From: Sphingomonas caeni
Lineage (GTDB): Bacteria > Pseudomonadota > Alphaproteobacteria > Sphingomonadales > Sphingomonadaceae
Assembly: GCF_026013415.1 (NCBI RefSeq)
Contig: NZ_JAPDOK010000008.1
Coordinates: 1-64,000 of the forward strand
Direction: 5' to 3'
DNA: 64,000 bases
Under the pieces are notes generated by a model. That model worked only from the letters and a program-made list of their open reading frames with translations. It did not search any database and was not told where the DNA came from. The translations under genes and the position numbers were made by a program. Shown here piece by piece: positions 26,823 to 35,113 of this stretch (position 1 is the stretch's first letter; each line of letters opens with the position of its first letter).

Positions 26823-28358
26823 TCAGAACAGGGTGACGCGGCCTCCCGCTGCCGCGAAGGCGTCGAACTGCGCCTGCGCCTCGGGCCGCATCGGCTGCAT
26901 CGCGCCAAAGGCCGGACCGAGCAGCATGATCTGGCCGCCGTCGATCGTCGGCCAGGCGGGCAGGCCGGGGCGGCCGGGGATGCCGGTCTTGACGAAGCCG
27001 GCCCAATAATCGCCCGTCATCTGCGAAATCATCCGGTCGCGGTCGGTGAAGGGCCGCTCGGGCGTTACCGACAGCGTGCCGAAGACATAAGCGAGCTCGG
27101 CCGAGTGGAAAGCGCGGTATTCGGGCTTCGACCCCGGTTCGGCATAGGTCCACAGATAGCCATAGACCGGCGGCGCCCCCGCCGGACGGGACCGCGCCCA
27201 GGCGAGCATCGCCGCGATCCCGCGCTCGCGCGCCATCAGCCGCGCTGAGGCTTGCGCGGTCTCGGGGTCGGGCGCGGGATAGAGCGGCGCGAAACGGTCG
27301 GCGAAGGTTCCGTAGCGCCGCACCAGCGCCTCGCGGATCCCGCCTGCGCTGTCGAGCCGGTATTCGGGGCTGATCGCGCTGCCCTCGTCGGCGGTGAGGC
27401 CGGTGAGTACGGGAACGAGGTTCACAGCCTTGTCCTCGTCGGGCAGCACCGGCGTGCCCGCGACCGGGCTCCAGCGCGCGCCGCGCATCTCGGGCTTGTG
27501 CAGCGTAGCACTGATCTGATCGGGCGAGAGCGCGCGCAGCTCAGCCAGGCTGCGCGCCCCGGCTGCCGCGGCGAAACCGGCGCCCATCGTCTCGACGGTC
27601 TGGAGGCTGGGATAGTTTCGCCCCATCCCCGATCCGCTCTGCGCGATCGCCTGGCGGAACAGGCCTTTGGCCATCGGCGAGGCGATCAGCGCATGGACCG
27701 AGGCGGCGCCGGCGGATTGCCCCATGATCGTCACCTTGCCCGGATCGCCCCCGAACGCTGCGATGTTCCGCCGCACCCATTGGAGGCCGGCGATCTGGTC
27801 GAGAAAGGCGTAATCGCCCGAGCTGCCCGCTTCCCTGCTCAGCTCGGGGTGGGCGAAGAAGCCATAGATGCCGAGCCGGTAATTGACCGAGACGACGATG
27901 ATCCCGCGGCTCGCCAGCGCGGTGCCGTCATAGAGCGGGAGCGAGCTTCCCCCGCCGGTGAAGCCGCCGCCATAGATCCAGAACAACACCGGCAGCTTGG
28001 CGCCCTTGCCCGCCGCGGGAGTCCAGACGTTGACGAACAGGCAGTTCTCGCTCACCGGCCCCTGGGGCAGATATTCCCAGGTCCAGGGCCCGATCGCGCC
28101 GCGATTGGGGACGAGGTCCTGCAGGCAGTCGGGCCCGAAGCCGGTCGCCTGCCGAACGCCGGTCCATGCGGCTGCAGGCTGGGGCGCGCGCCAGCGGTTG
28201 GCGCCGGTCGGTGGGGCCGCGAAGGGAATGCCGAGAAACGCGCCGGTCTTGCCCGAGGGCTTCCCCTGCAACTCGCCGGTATCGATCCGCGTCCGGGTCA
28301 TCTGCGCGGGGGCGGGCGTCGCCACCAGCACCGCCAGTAAAGCCGCCAGCCACCGCAT
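26823..28358 (-). CDS. Secreted type-B carboxylesterase
   Basis: 511 aa with a signal peptide (cleavage near APAQ). Oxyanion motif WIYGGGFTGGG, nucleophile GQSAGA, and the catalytic His in FHSAELAYVFG fit the carboxylesterase family. SENCLFVNVW is the family's N-terminal signature. It hydrolyses ester substrates in the periplasm. Forms a secreted hydrolase pair with the phosphodiesterase gene downstream. Confidence 0.92.
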   Translation of the reverse strand: MRWLAALLAVLVATPAPAQMTRTRIDTGELQGKPSGKTGAFLGIPFAAPPTGANRWRAPQPAAAWTGVRQATGFGPDCLQDLVPNRGAIGPWTWEYLPQGPVSENCLFVNVWTPAAGKGAKLPVLFWIYGGGFTGGGSSLPLYDGTALASRGIIVVSVNYRLGIYGFFAHPELSREAGSSGDYAFLDQIAGLQWVRRNIAAFGGDPGKVTIMGQSAGAASVHALIASPMAKGLFRQAIAQSGSGMGRNYPSLQTVETMGAGFAAAAGARSLAELRALSPDQISATLHKPEMRGARWSPVAGTPVLPDEDKAVNLVPVLTGLTADEGSAISPEYRLDSAGGIREALVRRYGTFADRFAPLYPAPDPETAQASARLMARERGIAAMLAWARSRPAGAPPVYGYLWTYAEPGSKPEYRAFHSAELAYVFGTLSVTPERPFTDRDRMISQMTGDYWAGFVKTGIPGRPGLPAWPTIDGGQIMLLGPAFGAMQPMRPEAQAQFDAFAAAGGRVTLF

Positions 28359-28411
28359 CCGCCGATCCTCCCGCCTGATTAGCGCGAGGATCGGCGGAAC
28401 GGGCGGTCCCG

Positions 28412-30247
28412 TCAATCGCCGAGCGAGAGCTTGGCGAAGGCAGTGAAGCCGATCGGCCGCCCATAATAGGGAGCGAGCGCGCCGGGCCGGGCATAGGTCA
28501 TCGCACTCCCGCCCAGCGCCAGATTGACGGTGTCGGTCAGCGGGATGCGATAGGCATAGCCGCCCTCGAACTTCGCCACGCGGAAGATGCGGTCGTGCAG
28601 GGGGTGATTATGGTCGGGGAAGAGTTCGTCATTCTCGACGATCTCGACGCGGCCGAACAGATTATGCCCGCCCGCGACATTCCAGTTCGCCTCGCCGGTC
28701 CAGGCGGTCAGTACCGGCCCGGGAATCCGGTTCTTGGCCGAGAAGGCGAGCAGCCCGCTGAACCGGCCATCGGCATATTGGATGCTCGCGGTGGTCCGCC
28801 CCTCGTCCTCGCCGGGATGGCTCGATTCGGGCTGGTTGAGCCGGCCATGGCTGACCTGCAGCAGCCAGTTCGGCGTAGGGCTGAAGCTCGCGCGCACGCT
28901 CCAGCTGTCGAGCGCCGGCGTCTCGATGTCCCAGCGCCGCTCGTCCGGCTCGCGTCCCCGGAACGCCGATGCCTCGATCTGGAAGCGCCTGGACGAATAG
29001 CCCGCGGTCACCACGCCATAGGTAATGTGCGTGCTGTCGAACCAGTGATGACTGATCGGCGCGAGCGGCAGATAGCGCGCCGAGCCGCGGTGCATGAAGG
29101 CCGAAGGCCCCAGCGCGGGTTCGGCGACCGGACCGCCATAGACGAAGACCGTATCGCCCCCGCCGCCGAGCTTGACGTCGACACGGGCCGAAAGCTCCAT
29201 GAACAGGTCGTGCGGATGCTGGCGGTCGACCAGCGGCCGGCCGCCCGCGGTCTCGCCGGTCGCGAACAGGTTGGGATAGCCGGGCGCGCCCATCGCGGGC
29301 TCGAGGCTGAACATCGACTGGAGCCGGACGCGGGCCCCCGGGGCGTCGCGTTCGGCGGTCAGCATCCCCATCGACGCGACAAAGCCCATGCTGTCGCCGC
29401 GCGGGCCCGACTGATCGGTATAGACGCCCCAGGCATAGCCGTGCGCCATCACCATCCAGTCACCCGCGGAAAGATGCAGCCCGTGCATCCCCCCATCGGC
29501 GCCGGGCAGGCGGGCGGTTCCCGATCCCTCGCCATAGGGTAGCGGCATGCCGCTGTCCGGCATCGGCATGCCGGGCATATCGTCCTGCCCGGCATGTCCC
29601 GCATGGCCGCCTGCGGACGCCGGCGAAGGCGAAGGCGCGGGCGTGCCGGGCATGACGTGCCCCGCATGCGGGTCGGGTGCGGGCGCAGGAGACGGCGCGG
29701 GCATCGACATGCCGGGCATATCGTCATGCCCGGCATGTCCCGCATGGCCGCCTGTAGGCGCCGGCGAAGGCGCGGGCGAGGGCGTGCCGGGCATGACGTG
29801 CCCCGCATGCGGGTCGGGTGCGGGCGCGGGAGACGGCGTGGGCGCCGACATGCCGGGCATGACGTGCCCCGCATGCGGGTCGGGTGTGGGCGCAGGAGAC
29901 GGCGCGGGCGCCGTCATGCCAGCCATACCGCCGTGCCCGGCATGTCCAGCATGGCCACCGCCAGGCGCCGGTGAAGGCGCAGGCGCGGGCATCGGCATGT
30001 CCGGCATGGCGTGACCCGCGTGCGGGCTGGGCGTCGGGGCGGGAGAGGGCCGGTGCGCCGGCGCGCCGTGCCTGGCGTGACCCGCATGCGGTCTGGGCGC
30101 GGGCGTCGGCGTGGGCGTCGGCTTGGGCGTCGGCTTGGTGGGCATCGGCATGGCGTGCCCGGCATGTTGCGCGTGATTCTGCGCGGCGGCAGGGAACGCC
30201 GTCAGCGCAGCCGCGGCGGTCGCCGCGAGCAGGAGAGACTTGGTCAT
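28412..30247 (-). CDS. Outer-membrane protein with His/Met-rich repeat domain, probable copper resistance
   Basis: 611 aa. After a signal peptide, residues ~25-232 hold nine HAGH motifs in Pro/Ala linkers, most followed by MPGM or MPGT. About 360 residues of aromatic-alternating strands follow (start HLSAGDWMVMAHGYAWGVYT; conserved RQHPHDLFMELSARV), which look like an outer-membrane beta-barrel. His/Met clusters bind copper or silver, so metal capture at the cell surface is likely. Transcribed just after a small Cys/His protein gene. Repeat number is probably variable between strains. Confidence 0.82.
   Translation of the reverse strand: MTKSLLLAATAAAALTAFPAAAQNHAQHAGHAMPMPTKPTPKPTPTPTPAPRPHAGHARHGAPAHRPSPAPTPSPHAGHAMPDMPMPAPAPSPAPGGGHAGHAGHGGMAGMTAPAPSPAPTPDPHAGHVMPGMSAPTPSPAPAPDPHAGHVMPGTPSPAPSPAPTGGHAGHAGHDDMPGMSMPAPSPAPAPDPHAGHVMPGTPAPSPSPASAGGHAGHAGQDDMPGMPMPDSGMPLPYGEGSGTARLPGADGGMHGLHLSAGDWMVMAHGYAWGVYTDQSGPRGDSMGFVASMGMLTAERDAPGARVRLQSMFSLEPAMGAPGYPNLFATGETAGGRPLVDRQHPHDLFMELSARVDVKLGGGGDTVFVYGGPVAEPALGPSAFMHRGSARYLPLAPISHHWFDSTHITYGVVTAGYSSRRFQIEASAFRGREPDERRWDIETPALDSWSVRASFSPTPNWLLQVSHGRLNQPESSHPGEDEGRTTASIQYADGRFSGLLAFSAKNRIPGPVLTAWTGEANWNVAGGHNLFGRVEIVENDELFPDHNHPLHDRIFRVAKFEGGYAYRIPLTDTVNLALGGSAMTYARPGALAPYYGRPIGFTAFAKLSLGD
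29550..30175 (-). repeat. In-gene tandem repeat encoding HAGH motifs
   Basis: Imperfect repeats of about 45-90 bases with DPHAGHVMPG or GGHAGHAG as cores. Several units are nearly identical at DNA level (around 29640-29900), which points to recent duplication by slippage or recombination. Confidence 0.85.
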
Positions 30248-30290
30248 CGATAACTCCGTAGGTGTGAGGATGCGCGGTTGCGCAACGGAT

Positions 30291-30596
30291 TCACACCTGG
30301 GAACGTGGAGGGGGCGTCGCGGGCGGGAGGCCCGTCAGCGGCTCGCCCGCCAGCGGCTCCGCGGGCGTGCCGGGGCGCGCAAAGGCGAGCGGCGGCGCGA
30401 GTTCGGGGGAGGGCACCGTCGCCGGAGCGACGCAGCCCATGCAGAGCTGCTCGGCGGGCGCCTGCTTCACGGGTTCGTGCTTCACGCCGTGATGATGCGC
30501 CCCCATTTGCGTTGGCGCCTGCGGCGCATGGCACGCGGCCACCGCCGGCATCGGCAGCAGCGCGATCGTCAGCGCGAGGAGCAGGCGGAGCAGCAT
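30291..30596 (-). CDS. Small secreted Cys/His protein upstream of the copper-type porin
   Basis: 101 aa with a signal peptide (to about PAVA). It carries CHAP, HHHGVKHEP and a CMGC motif, all potential metal ligands, then a Pro-rich tail. It resembles DUF2946-like proteins of copper loci. It starts 50 bases from the divergent hydrolase gene and ends 43 bases before the repeat protein start, forming a two-gene unit. Confidence 0.72.
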   Translation of the reverse strand: MLLRLLLALTIALLPMPAVAACHAPQAPTQMGAHHHGVKHEPVKQAPAEQLCMGCVAPATVPSPELAPPLAFARPGTPAEPLAGEPLTGLPPATPPPRSQV

Positions 30597-30646
30597 CACC
30601 CCATAATAGGGGCGGACAGGCGTGGGGACAACGCTATGCTGACGAA

Positions 30647-31678
30647 ATGATCCGCCGCGAAGCGCTTTTGCTGATGCTCGCCGCGCCGCTTGGTGCGATG
30701 CGCGACGCCGAGCCGTCTGCGGCGCGGATCGGCAGGCTTTCCGCCGGCGCGTGGCTCGATCGCGCCGATCTGATGATGTACGATGTCGGCGACGTTCATG
30801 CGCTCCACTATGCCGAGATATGCTGCGCCCATGGCGCGCTCCGCCTCGCGCGGGCGGTGCGGGACAAAGCGCTGAGCGAACGCGTCGCCGCCCGCTACGC
30901 CAGGGTGATCGCCGCCAACCTCCCCAACACGCGCAACCATGTCGACGCCAATGTCTTCGGCGTCTGGCCGCTCGAATTGGGCGATCGCGCGGCCGGGCTG
31001 GGCTTCGCCGACGGCCAATGGGCCGAGACCGCGCCCGACGGCCTGACCAAACAGGCGCGATACTGGATCGACGATATCTGGATGATCGGCGCGCTCCAGC
31101 TCGCGGCGTGGCGCGCGACCCGGCGGCGCGTCTATCTCGATCGCGCGGCGCTGATGGCGCGGCTCTATGTCGCGAAGCTCCAGCAGCCGAACGGGCTGTT
31201 CCACCATGGCCCGGATGCGCCTTTTTTCTGGGGGCGCGGCAATGGCTGGGTCGCGGCGGGGCTGGCCGAGATCCTTTCCGAACTGCCCCGCAGCCATCCC
31301 GATTATCCGCCAGTCCTCGCCGGCTACCGCAAGATGATGGCCGCGCTCCTCGCCCATCAGGCCGAGGACGGGATGTGGCGCCAGCTGATCGACCATCCGG
31401 AAGCGTGGAAGGAGACGAGCGGCACCGCGATGTTCGGCTTCGCGATGGCGCTGGGCGCGCGGCGCGGGTTGCTGACCGGGCCCGCCTATGCCGCCGCCGC
31501 GCGGAAGGCATGGACCGCGCTCAGGTCCTATGTCGGCGAGGACGGCAAGCTGTCGAACGTCTGCGTCGGCACCGGCCAGTCGCAGGACGCGGCCTATTAT
31601 CTGGGGCGGCCGACCGTCACCGGCGACCTGCACGGGCAGGCGGGGCTGCTGTGGTTCGCGGCGGAGATGGTGGGCTAA
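30647..31678 (+). CDS. Glycoside hydrolase family 88/105-like (unsaturated glycuronyl hydrolase)
   Basis: 343 aa (alpha/alpha)6-barrel type protein. Key blocks are YWIDDIWMIGALQLAAW, FFWGRGNGWVAAGLAEIL, MWRQLIDHPEAWKETSGTAM and a later GTGQSQD. The WIDD aspartate and the GNGW region fit the GH105 active site. Such enzymes remove unsaturated uronic acid from pectin fragments. ATG 30647 chosen. A weak signal-like N-terminus is present. Confidence 0.85.
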   Translation: MIRREALLLMLAAPLGAMRDAEPSAARIGRLSAGAWLDRADLMMYDVGDVHALHYAEICCAHGALRLARAVRDKALSERVAARYARVIAANLPNTRNHVDANVFGVWPLELGDRAAGLGFADGQWAETAPDGLTKQARYWIDDIWMIGALQLAAWRATRRRVYLDRAALMARLYVAKLQQPNGLFHHGPDAPFFWGRGNGWVAAGLAEILSELPRSHPDYPPVLAGYRKMMAALLAHQAEDGMWRQLIDHPEAWKETSGTAMFGFAMALGARRGLLTGPAYAAAARKAWTALRSYVGEDGKLSNVCVGTGQSQDAAYYLGRPTVTGDLHGQAGLLWFAAEMVG

Positions 31679-31814
31679 AGCGCTTCCCAATGATGCGAAA
31701 CGCACCATGTGGCGAACACTAGGGTAACTGCATTTATTGCAACTGGTGTATTTCGGCTCGAAACTTACACATGTTGACGGCGGCAAACGACCTTTAACCC
31801 CGTCGATGTTGACG

Positions 31815-31889
31815 CAGTGCCACGAAAGTGGTCGAAAAAGACGGGGGACGGATTGCGTCCGCCAAACAGCCGCAAAAGCGGCTTTTTTT
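31815..31889 (+). ncRNA. Candidate small RNA of three hairpins ending in a terminator
   Basis: CCAC/GTGG closed by a GAAA tetraloop (31820-31831), GGACG/CGTCC (31846-31860), then AGCCGC/GCGGCT with loop AAAA and a seven-T tail (31868-31889). The order and the GNRA loop suggest a stable transcript. Start not defined; TTGACG at 31774 is the best -35 candidate. Confidence 0.5.
31868..31889 (+). terminator. Intrinsic terminator
   Basis: Six-base stem AGCCGC/GCGGCT, AAAA loop, then seven T. It serves the candidate RNA or the upstream hydrolase gene. Confidence 0.8.
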
Positions 31890-31917
31890 GTGCCTGTAGA
31901 AAAGGAACGGCGCACCC

Positions 31918-32091
31918 ATGCAAGAAATTGCAGCGGTGTTGGTCCGCTCTTTGGCCTACGTTCTCAAGCCTATCATCGAAGCTATTGCCCTCCGCAAATG
32001 TGTGCGCCGCCGTCGTACACTGTACCTGCGAGTGGGCACGTGGTTCGAGTTGAGGACGACCACGGCCGAAGAGTTCGACCGCAACCGCTAA
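31918..32091 (+). CDS. Possible 57-aa protein, unknown
   Basis: ATG 31918 lies behind AAAAGGAAC at a fair distance. The 57-residue product has a hydrophobic helix (IAAVLVRSLAYVLKPIIEAI, residues 4-23), then a strongly basic CVRRRRT stretch and a polar tail. Not recognised. Size and layout resemble small membrane-active peptides, but it may be a chance ORF. Confidence 0.35.
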   Translation: MQEIAAVLVRSLAYVLKPIIEAIALRKCVRRRRTLYLRVGTWFELRTTTAEEFDRNR

Positions 32092-32177
32092 CGGCTCGGA
32101 AGTCGCTGAACAAAAAGGCGATTCTGAGGACGGGAGGCACTTGCCTGAATTTTTGAGCTTTGAATTTGAAATATCTA

Positions 32178-32204
32178 TTTGAAACTAAATAGAAAAGTTT
32201 CAAA
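32178..32204. repeat. AT-rich inverted repeat beyond the ychF stop
   Basis: TTTGAAACT and AGTTTCAAA form a perfect 9-bp inverted repeat with a 9-base spacer, 10 bases past the ychF stop. It may serve as a ychF terminator or a protein-binding site. Confidence 0.55.
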
Positions 32205-32213
32205 AGTGCAGTA

Positions 32214-33311
32214 TTAGCTATGCAAGAAGTGCATCACGTCGCCATCATGCACGACATAGGCCTTGCCCTCGGCGCGTAGCTTGCCGGCCTCGCGCGCGCG
32301 CGCCTCGCCGCCCAGCGCGACATAATCGTCGTACGCGATCGTTTCGGCGCGGATGAAGCCCTTTTCGAAATCGCTGTGGATCTCGCCCGCGGCCTCGGGG
32401 GCGGTGGCGCCGGTATGGACTGTCCAGGCGCGCGCTTCCTTGGGGCCGACGGTGAAGAAGGTCAGCAGATGGAGCAGCTTGTACCCTGCGGTGATCACGC
32501 GGGCGAGGCCGGTCTCCTCGAGCCCAAGCTCGGCGAGGAAGTCGCCGCGCTCCTCGGGCGGCATGGTGGCGATCTCGGCCTCGATCGCGGCGGAGACGAC
32601 GACGGCTTCCGCCCCTTCGGCCTTCGCCTTCTCGAACACGCGCGCGGAGAGGGCGTTGCCGTTGGCGGCGTCCTCCTCGTTGACGTTGCAGACATAGAGG
32701 ACGGGCTTGCTCGTCAGCAGCTGCGCCTGATCGAAGACGCGCTTCTCCTCGGCATCCCTGGGCTCGGTCAACCGCGCCGGCTTGCCCGCGCGCAGCAGTT
32801 CGAGCGCCTGCCCCAGCACGCTCGCGCCGATCTTCGATTCCTTGTCGCCCTGCTGGCCCTTCTTGATGAGATTGGGCACGCGCTTTTCGAGGCTTTCGAG
32901 GTCGGCGAGCATTAATTCGGTCTCGACGGTCTCGGCGTCGGCGATCGGATCGACCTTGTTGTCGACATGCTGGATGTCGTCATTCTCGAAGCAGCGCAGC
33001 ACATGGACGATCGCGTCCACCTCGCGGATATTGCCGAGGAACTGGTTGCCCAGGCCCTCGCCCTTCGAAGCGCCGCGGACGAGGCCGGCGATGTCGACAA
33101 AGCCCAATTGGGTCGCGATGATCTTCGCAGAGCCGGCGATGGCGGCGAGCCTGTCGAGCCGCGGATCGGGCACCGCGACATTCCCGACATTCGGCTCGAT
33201 CGTGCAGAAGGGATAGTTGGCCGCCTGCGCTGCCGCGGTCTCGGTCAGTGCGTTGAAGAGCGTCGACTTGCCGACGTTCGGTAAGCCGACGATGCCGCAG
33301 CGGAAACCCAT
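32214..33311 (-). CDS. ychF: Redox-responsive ATPase/GTPase YchF
   Basis: 365 aa Obg-family protein. G1 is GLPNVGKST, followed by the NYPFCTIEPNVG switch region and the DIAGLVRGASKGEGLGN G3 block. The C-terminal TGS-like domain ends with the conserved VVHDGDVMHFLH. It binds ribosomes and prefers ATP. Universal single-copy gene. Confidence 0.97.
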   Translation of the reverse strand: MGFRCGIVGLPNVGKSTLFNALTETAAAQAANYPFCTIEPNVGNVAVPDPRLDRLAAIAGSAKIIATQLGFVDIAGLVRGASKGEGLGNQFLGNIREVDAIVHVLRCFENDDIQHVDNKVDPIADAETVETELMLADLESLEKRVPNLIKKGQQGDKESKIGASVLGQALELLRAGKPARLTEPRDAEEKRVFDQAQLLTSKPVLYVCNVNEEDAANGNALSARVFEKAKAEGAEAVVVSAAIEAEIATMPPEERGDFLAELGLEETGLARVITAGYKLLHLLTFFTVGPKEARAWTVHTGATAPEAAGEIHSDFEKGFIRAETIAYDDYVALGGEARAREAGKLRAEGKAYVVHDGDVMHFLHS

Positions 33312-33359
33312 GGGAAAATGCCTGTCCTGAAATCGGGGAAGGCGTGCCCGATAGAGGCT

Positions 33360-34058
33360 TCAGGCCCGGAATACCAGCCGCTGCCGCCCGCCGCCGCCAT
33401 GGCCCTCGCGCGAGGCGAGCATCGTGCCCGCCGCCGCCAGCGTGAAGCCGACCAGCGCGGTATTGACGAGCTGCGGGATCCGCGCGGCGATCCCCAGCGC
33501 GCCATGCGCCAGCCCCAGATAGTAAGCGAGCATCGGCGCGAACTGCCCCGCATAGGGGATGCTCGCCAGCCCGAGCAGCCAGGCGGGCGCCGAGACGAAC
33601 GCCGCAGCGAGCGCGACAAAGCCCAGGATCGCCTTCCACGCGCCCGCCGCACCCTTGTCCTCGTCGCTGCCCACGCTGAGCGCGAGCAGCAGCACGACGA
33701 GGAACAGCAAGGGGATCAGCGCGGGCAGCGCCAGCAGATTTTCGAGATAATTGGGTTCACGGAACGCGCTCAGCTGGACGAACAGCGGCATCGCCCCCGC
33801 CATCATCAGCAGCGCGAAGGGAAAGGCCCAGGCGAAGATGCTCATGGTCAGCGTCCGCGCCGCAATCGCGACGATCAGCGGCGCCAGCACGATCGCCAGC
33901 ACCAGCCAGCTGCTGTGATAGTCGAGCGTGGCCTGCAGCGACGCGCACGCGCCGATCGTGTCGCCGCACCCCGAATTGGTTACCACCGCATGGCTGAGGA
34001 ACGGCGCGAACACGATGAGGCCGCTCAGCAGCGCGAACAGCCCCAGCCAGCGGCGCAT
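33360..34058 (-). CDS. Unknown membrane protein
   Basis: 232 aa with about six membrane segments and a periplasmic loop bearing two cysteines (NSGCGDTIGACASLQ). No family recognised. ATG 34058 is preferred because AGAGGTG stands 6 bases upstream; ATG 34076 would add six residues. Just upstream of ychF in the same direction. Confidence 0.68.
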   Translation of the reverse strand: MRRWLGLFALLSGLIVFAPFLSHAVVTNSGCGDTIGACASLQATLDYHSSWLVLAIVLAPLIVAIAARTLTMSIFAWAFPFALLMMAGAMPLFVQLSAFREPNYLENLLALPALIPLLFLVVLLLALSVGSDEDKGAAGAWKAILGFVALAAAFVSAPAWLLGLASIPYAGQFAPMLAYYLGLAHGALGIAARIPQLVNTALVGFTLAAAGTMLASREGHGGGGRQRLVFRA

Positions 34059-34240
34059 GAACACCTCTGCACTCATTTCCGGCTGTTCCGCTGGCTACGC
34101 ATCACTCGATTCCCCGGCCCGATAACATCGTAAATCCTTCGCCTTGCCGGGAGGTTACCCGGAAGGGTTAGCGAAGTGTCGTTGACTTGGGGCGAACGCG
34201 CGCCAAACTGTGGCGAAACAAGGCGTTGGGGAGGGAAATC

Positions 34241-34819
34241 ATGAAGACCGGAATGGCGGGCCGCACGGCCCTGAAACTCGCGTGTGCCGCGCTGCTCCTG
34301 GGCGCCGCGGCGTGCGACCCCAACAAGGAAGCGCGCGAGATCGAGGCGCACAATGCCAAGGTCCTGAAGGCCGAGGCCGACAATAAGATGAAGCGCCAGG
34401 CGGGCTTCGCGGTCGAATGCCTGAGCGCGATGCGCTGGAAGCAGGCCTTCCTCGCGGGCGCCGGGGTGGGCGGCACCGACGTCTATGTGAAGCATTACCG
34501 CGCGCAGCTCGAAAAGGTGCTCGGCGACACCGTCGTCGCCGCCGCCGATGGCGCGCCCGAGCTCTCCAAGGCGAATATCGAGCCCTATCTGGCCTGGGCG
34601 TTCGACAATGACGTGAAGACCAAATTCACCGTGGGCCGCGATTTCGACGGCGACGGGACGGCGACAGGCAAGGAGAAGGCTGCGCCGGGCAATGCCCGCG
34701 TCACCGCCTGTATCCAGCAGGCCGCCGAGGCGGGCGTCGGCCCGTTCCAGGGCAAGGACAAGACCCACCGCATGTTCCAGATGCAGGCCCTTCGCGCGCG
34801 GCTCGACAAGGCGAGCTGA
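34241..34819 (+). CDS. Lipoprotein of unknown function
   Basis: 192 aa. Lipobox LGAAACDPN (Cys near residue 25) follows a short signal, and GGGAGGG precedes the start. The body is charged and helical and contains a DFDGDGTATGKEK stretch resembling a calcium loop. No known family. Divergent from the membrane protein gene. Confidence 0.7.
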   Translation: MKTGMAGRTALKLACAALLLGAAACDPNKEAREIEAHNAKVLKAEADNKMKRQAGFAVECLSAMRWKQAFLAGAGVGGTDVYVKHYRAQLEKVLGDTVVAAADGAPELSKANIEPYLAWAFDNDVKTKFTVGRDFDGDGTATGKEKAAPGNARVTACIQQAAEAGVGPFQGKDKTHRMFQMQALRARLDKAS

Positions 34820-34825
34820 CCAATC

Positions 34826-34907
34826 CGTCATCCCGGCGAAAGCCGGGACCCGGGGCAACAGTCGGCATCGTTCGCGGCTCTGGGTCCCGGCTTTCGCCGG
34901 GATGACG
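34826..34907 (-). repeat. 82-bp palindromic repeat, copy 8 (reverse by centre)
   Basis: The asymmetric centre (GGCATCG) matches the consensus only as its complement, so this copy lies in the opposite orientation. It starts 6 bases after the lipoprotein stop. Confidence 0.85.
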
Positions 34908-35113
34908 GGTAATTTGGGTTTCCACCGCCCAGTCCTGCGCTGGCACAGTTTCGCCTCGGTTTTGCCTCAAGCATTTGTCTTGATGGTGGTTCCGGACCGG
35001 GCGACTGGGCCGGGCATTGCGTCGCTCTCCCGACTCGACGCCTCTTGTTCATCCGGGGTACAGGGGGCAAAGGCCCTTTCGGGGGCCGCGATTCCTTCAA
35101 GGAGCTGGGTTTT

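Larger units (their letters stand above)
31679..32213. other. 535-base AT-richer intergenic island
   Basis: Holds a candidate small RNA (31815-31889), a 57-codon ORF (31918-32091) and an AT-rich inverted repeat (32178-32204). GC falls well below the flanks, especially at 32140-32213. No mobile gene is visible. Confidence 0.6.

Noticed and set aside
29550..30175. Possible CRISPR-like repeats
   Set aside because: Repeat units vary in length and encode HAGH motifs in frame; no constant repeat/spacer pattern or cas genes.
31737..32156. 139-codon frame across the AT-rich island
   Set aside because: Runs through three hairpins and a terminator and has no ribosome site; the 57-codon frame with a ribosome site is preferred, at low confidence.
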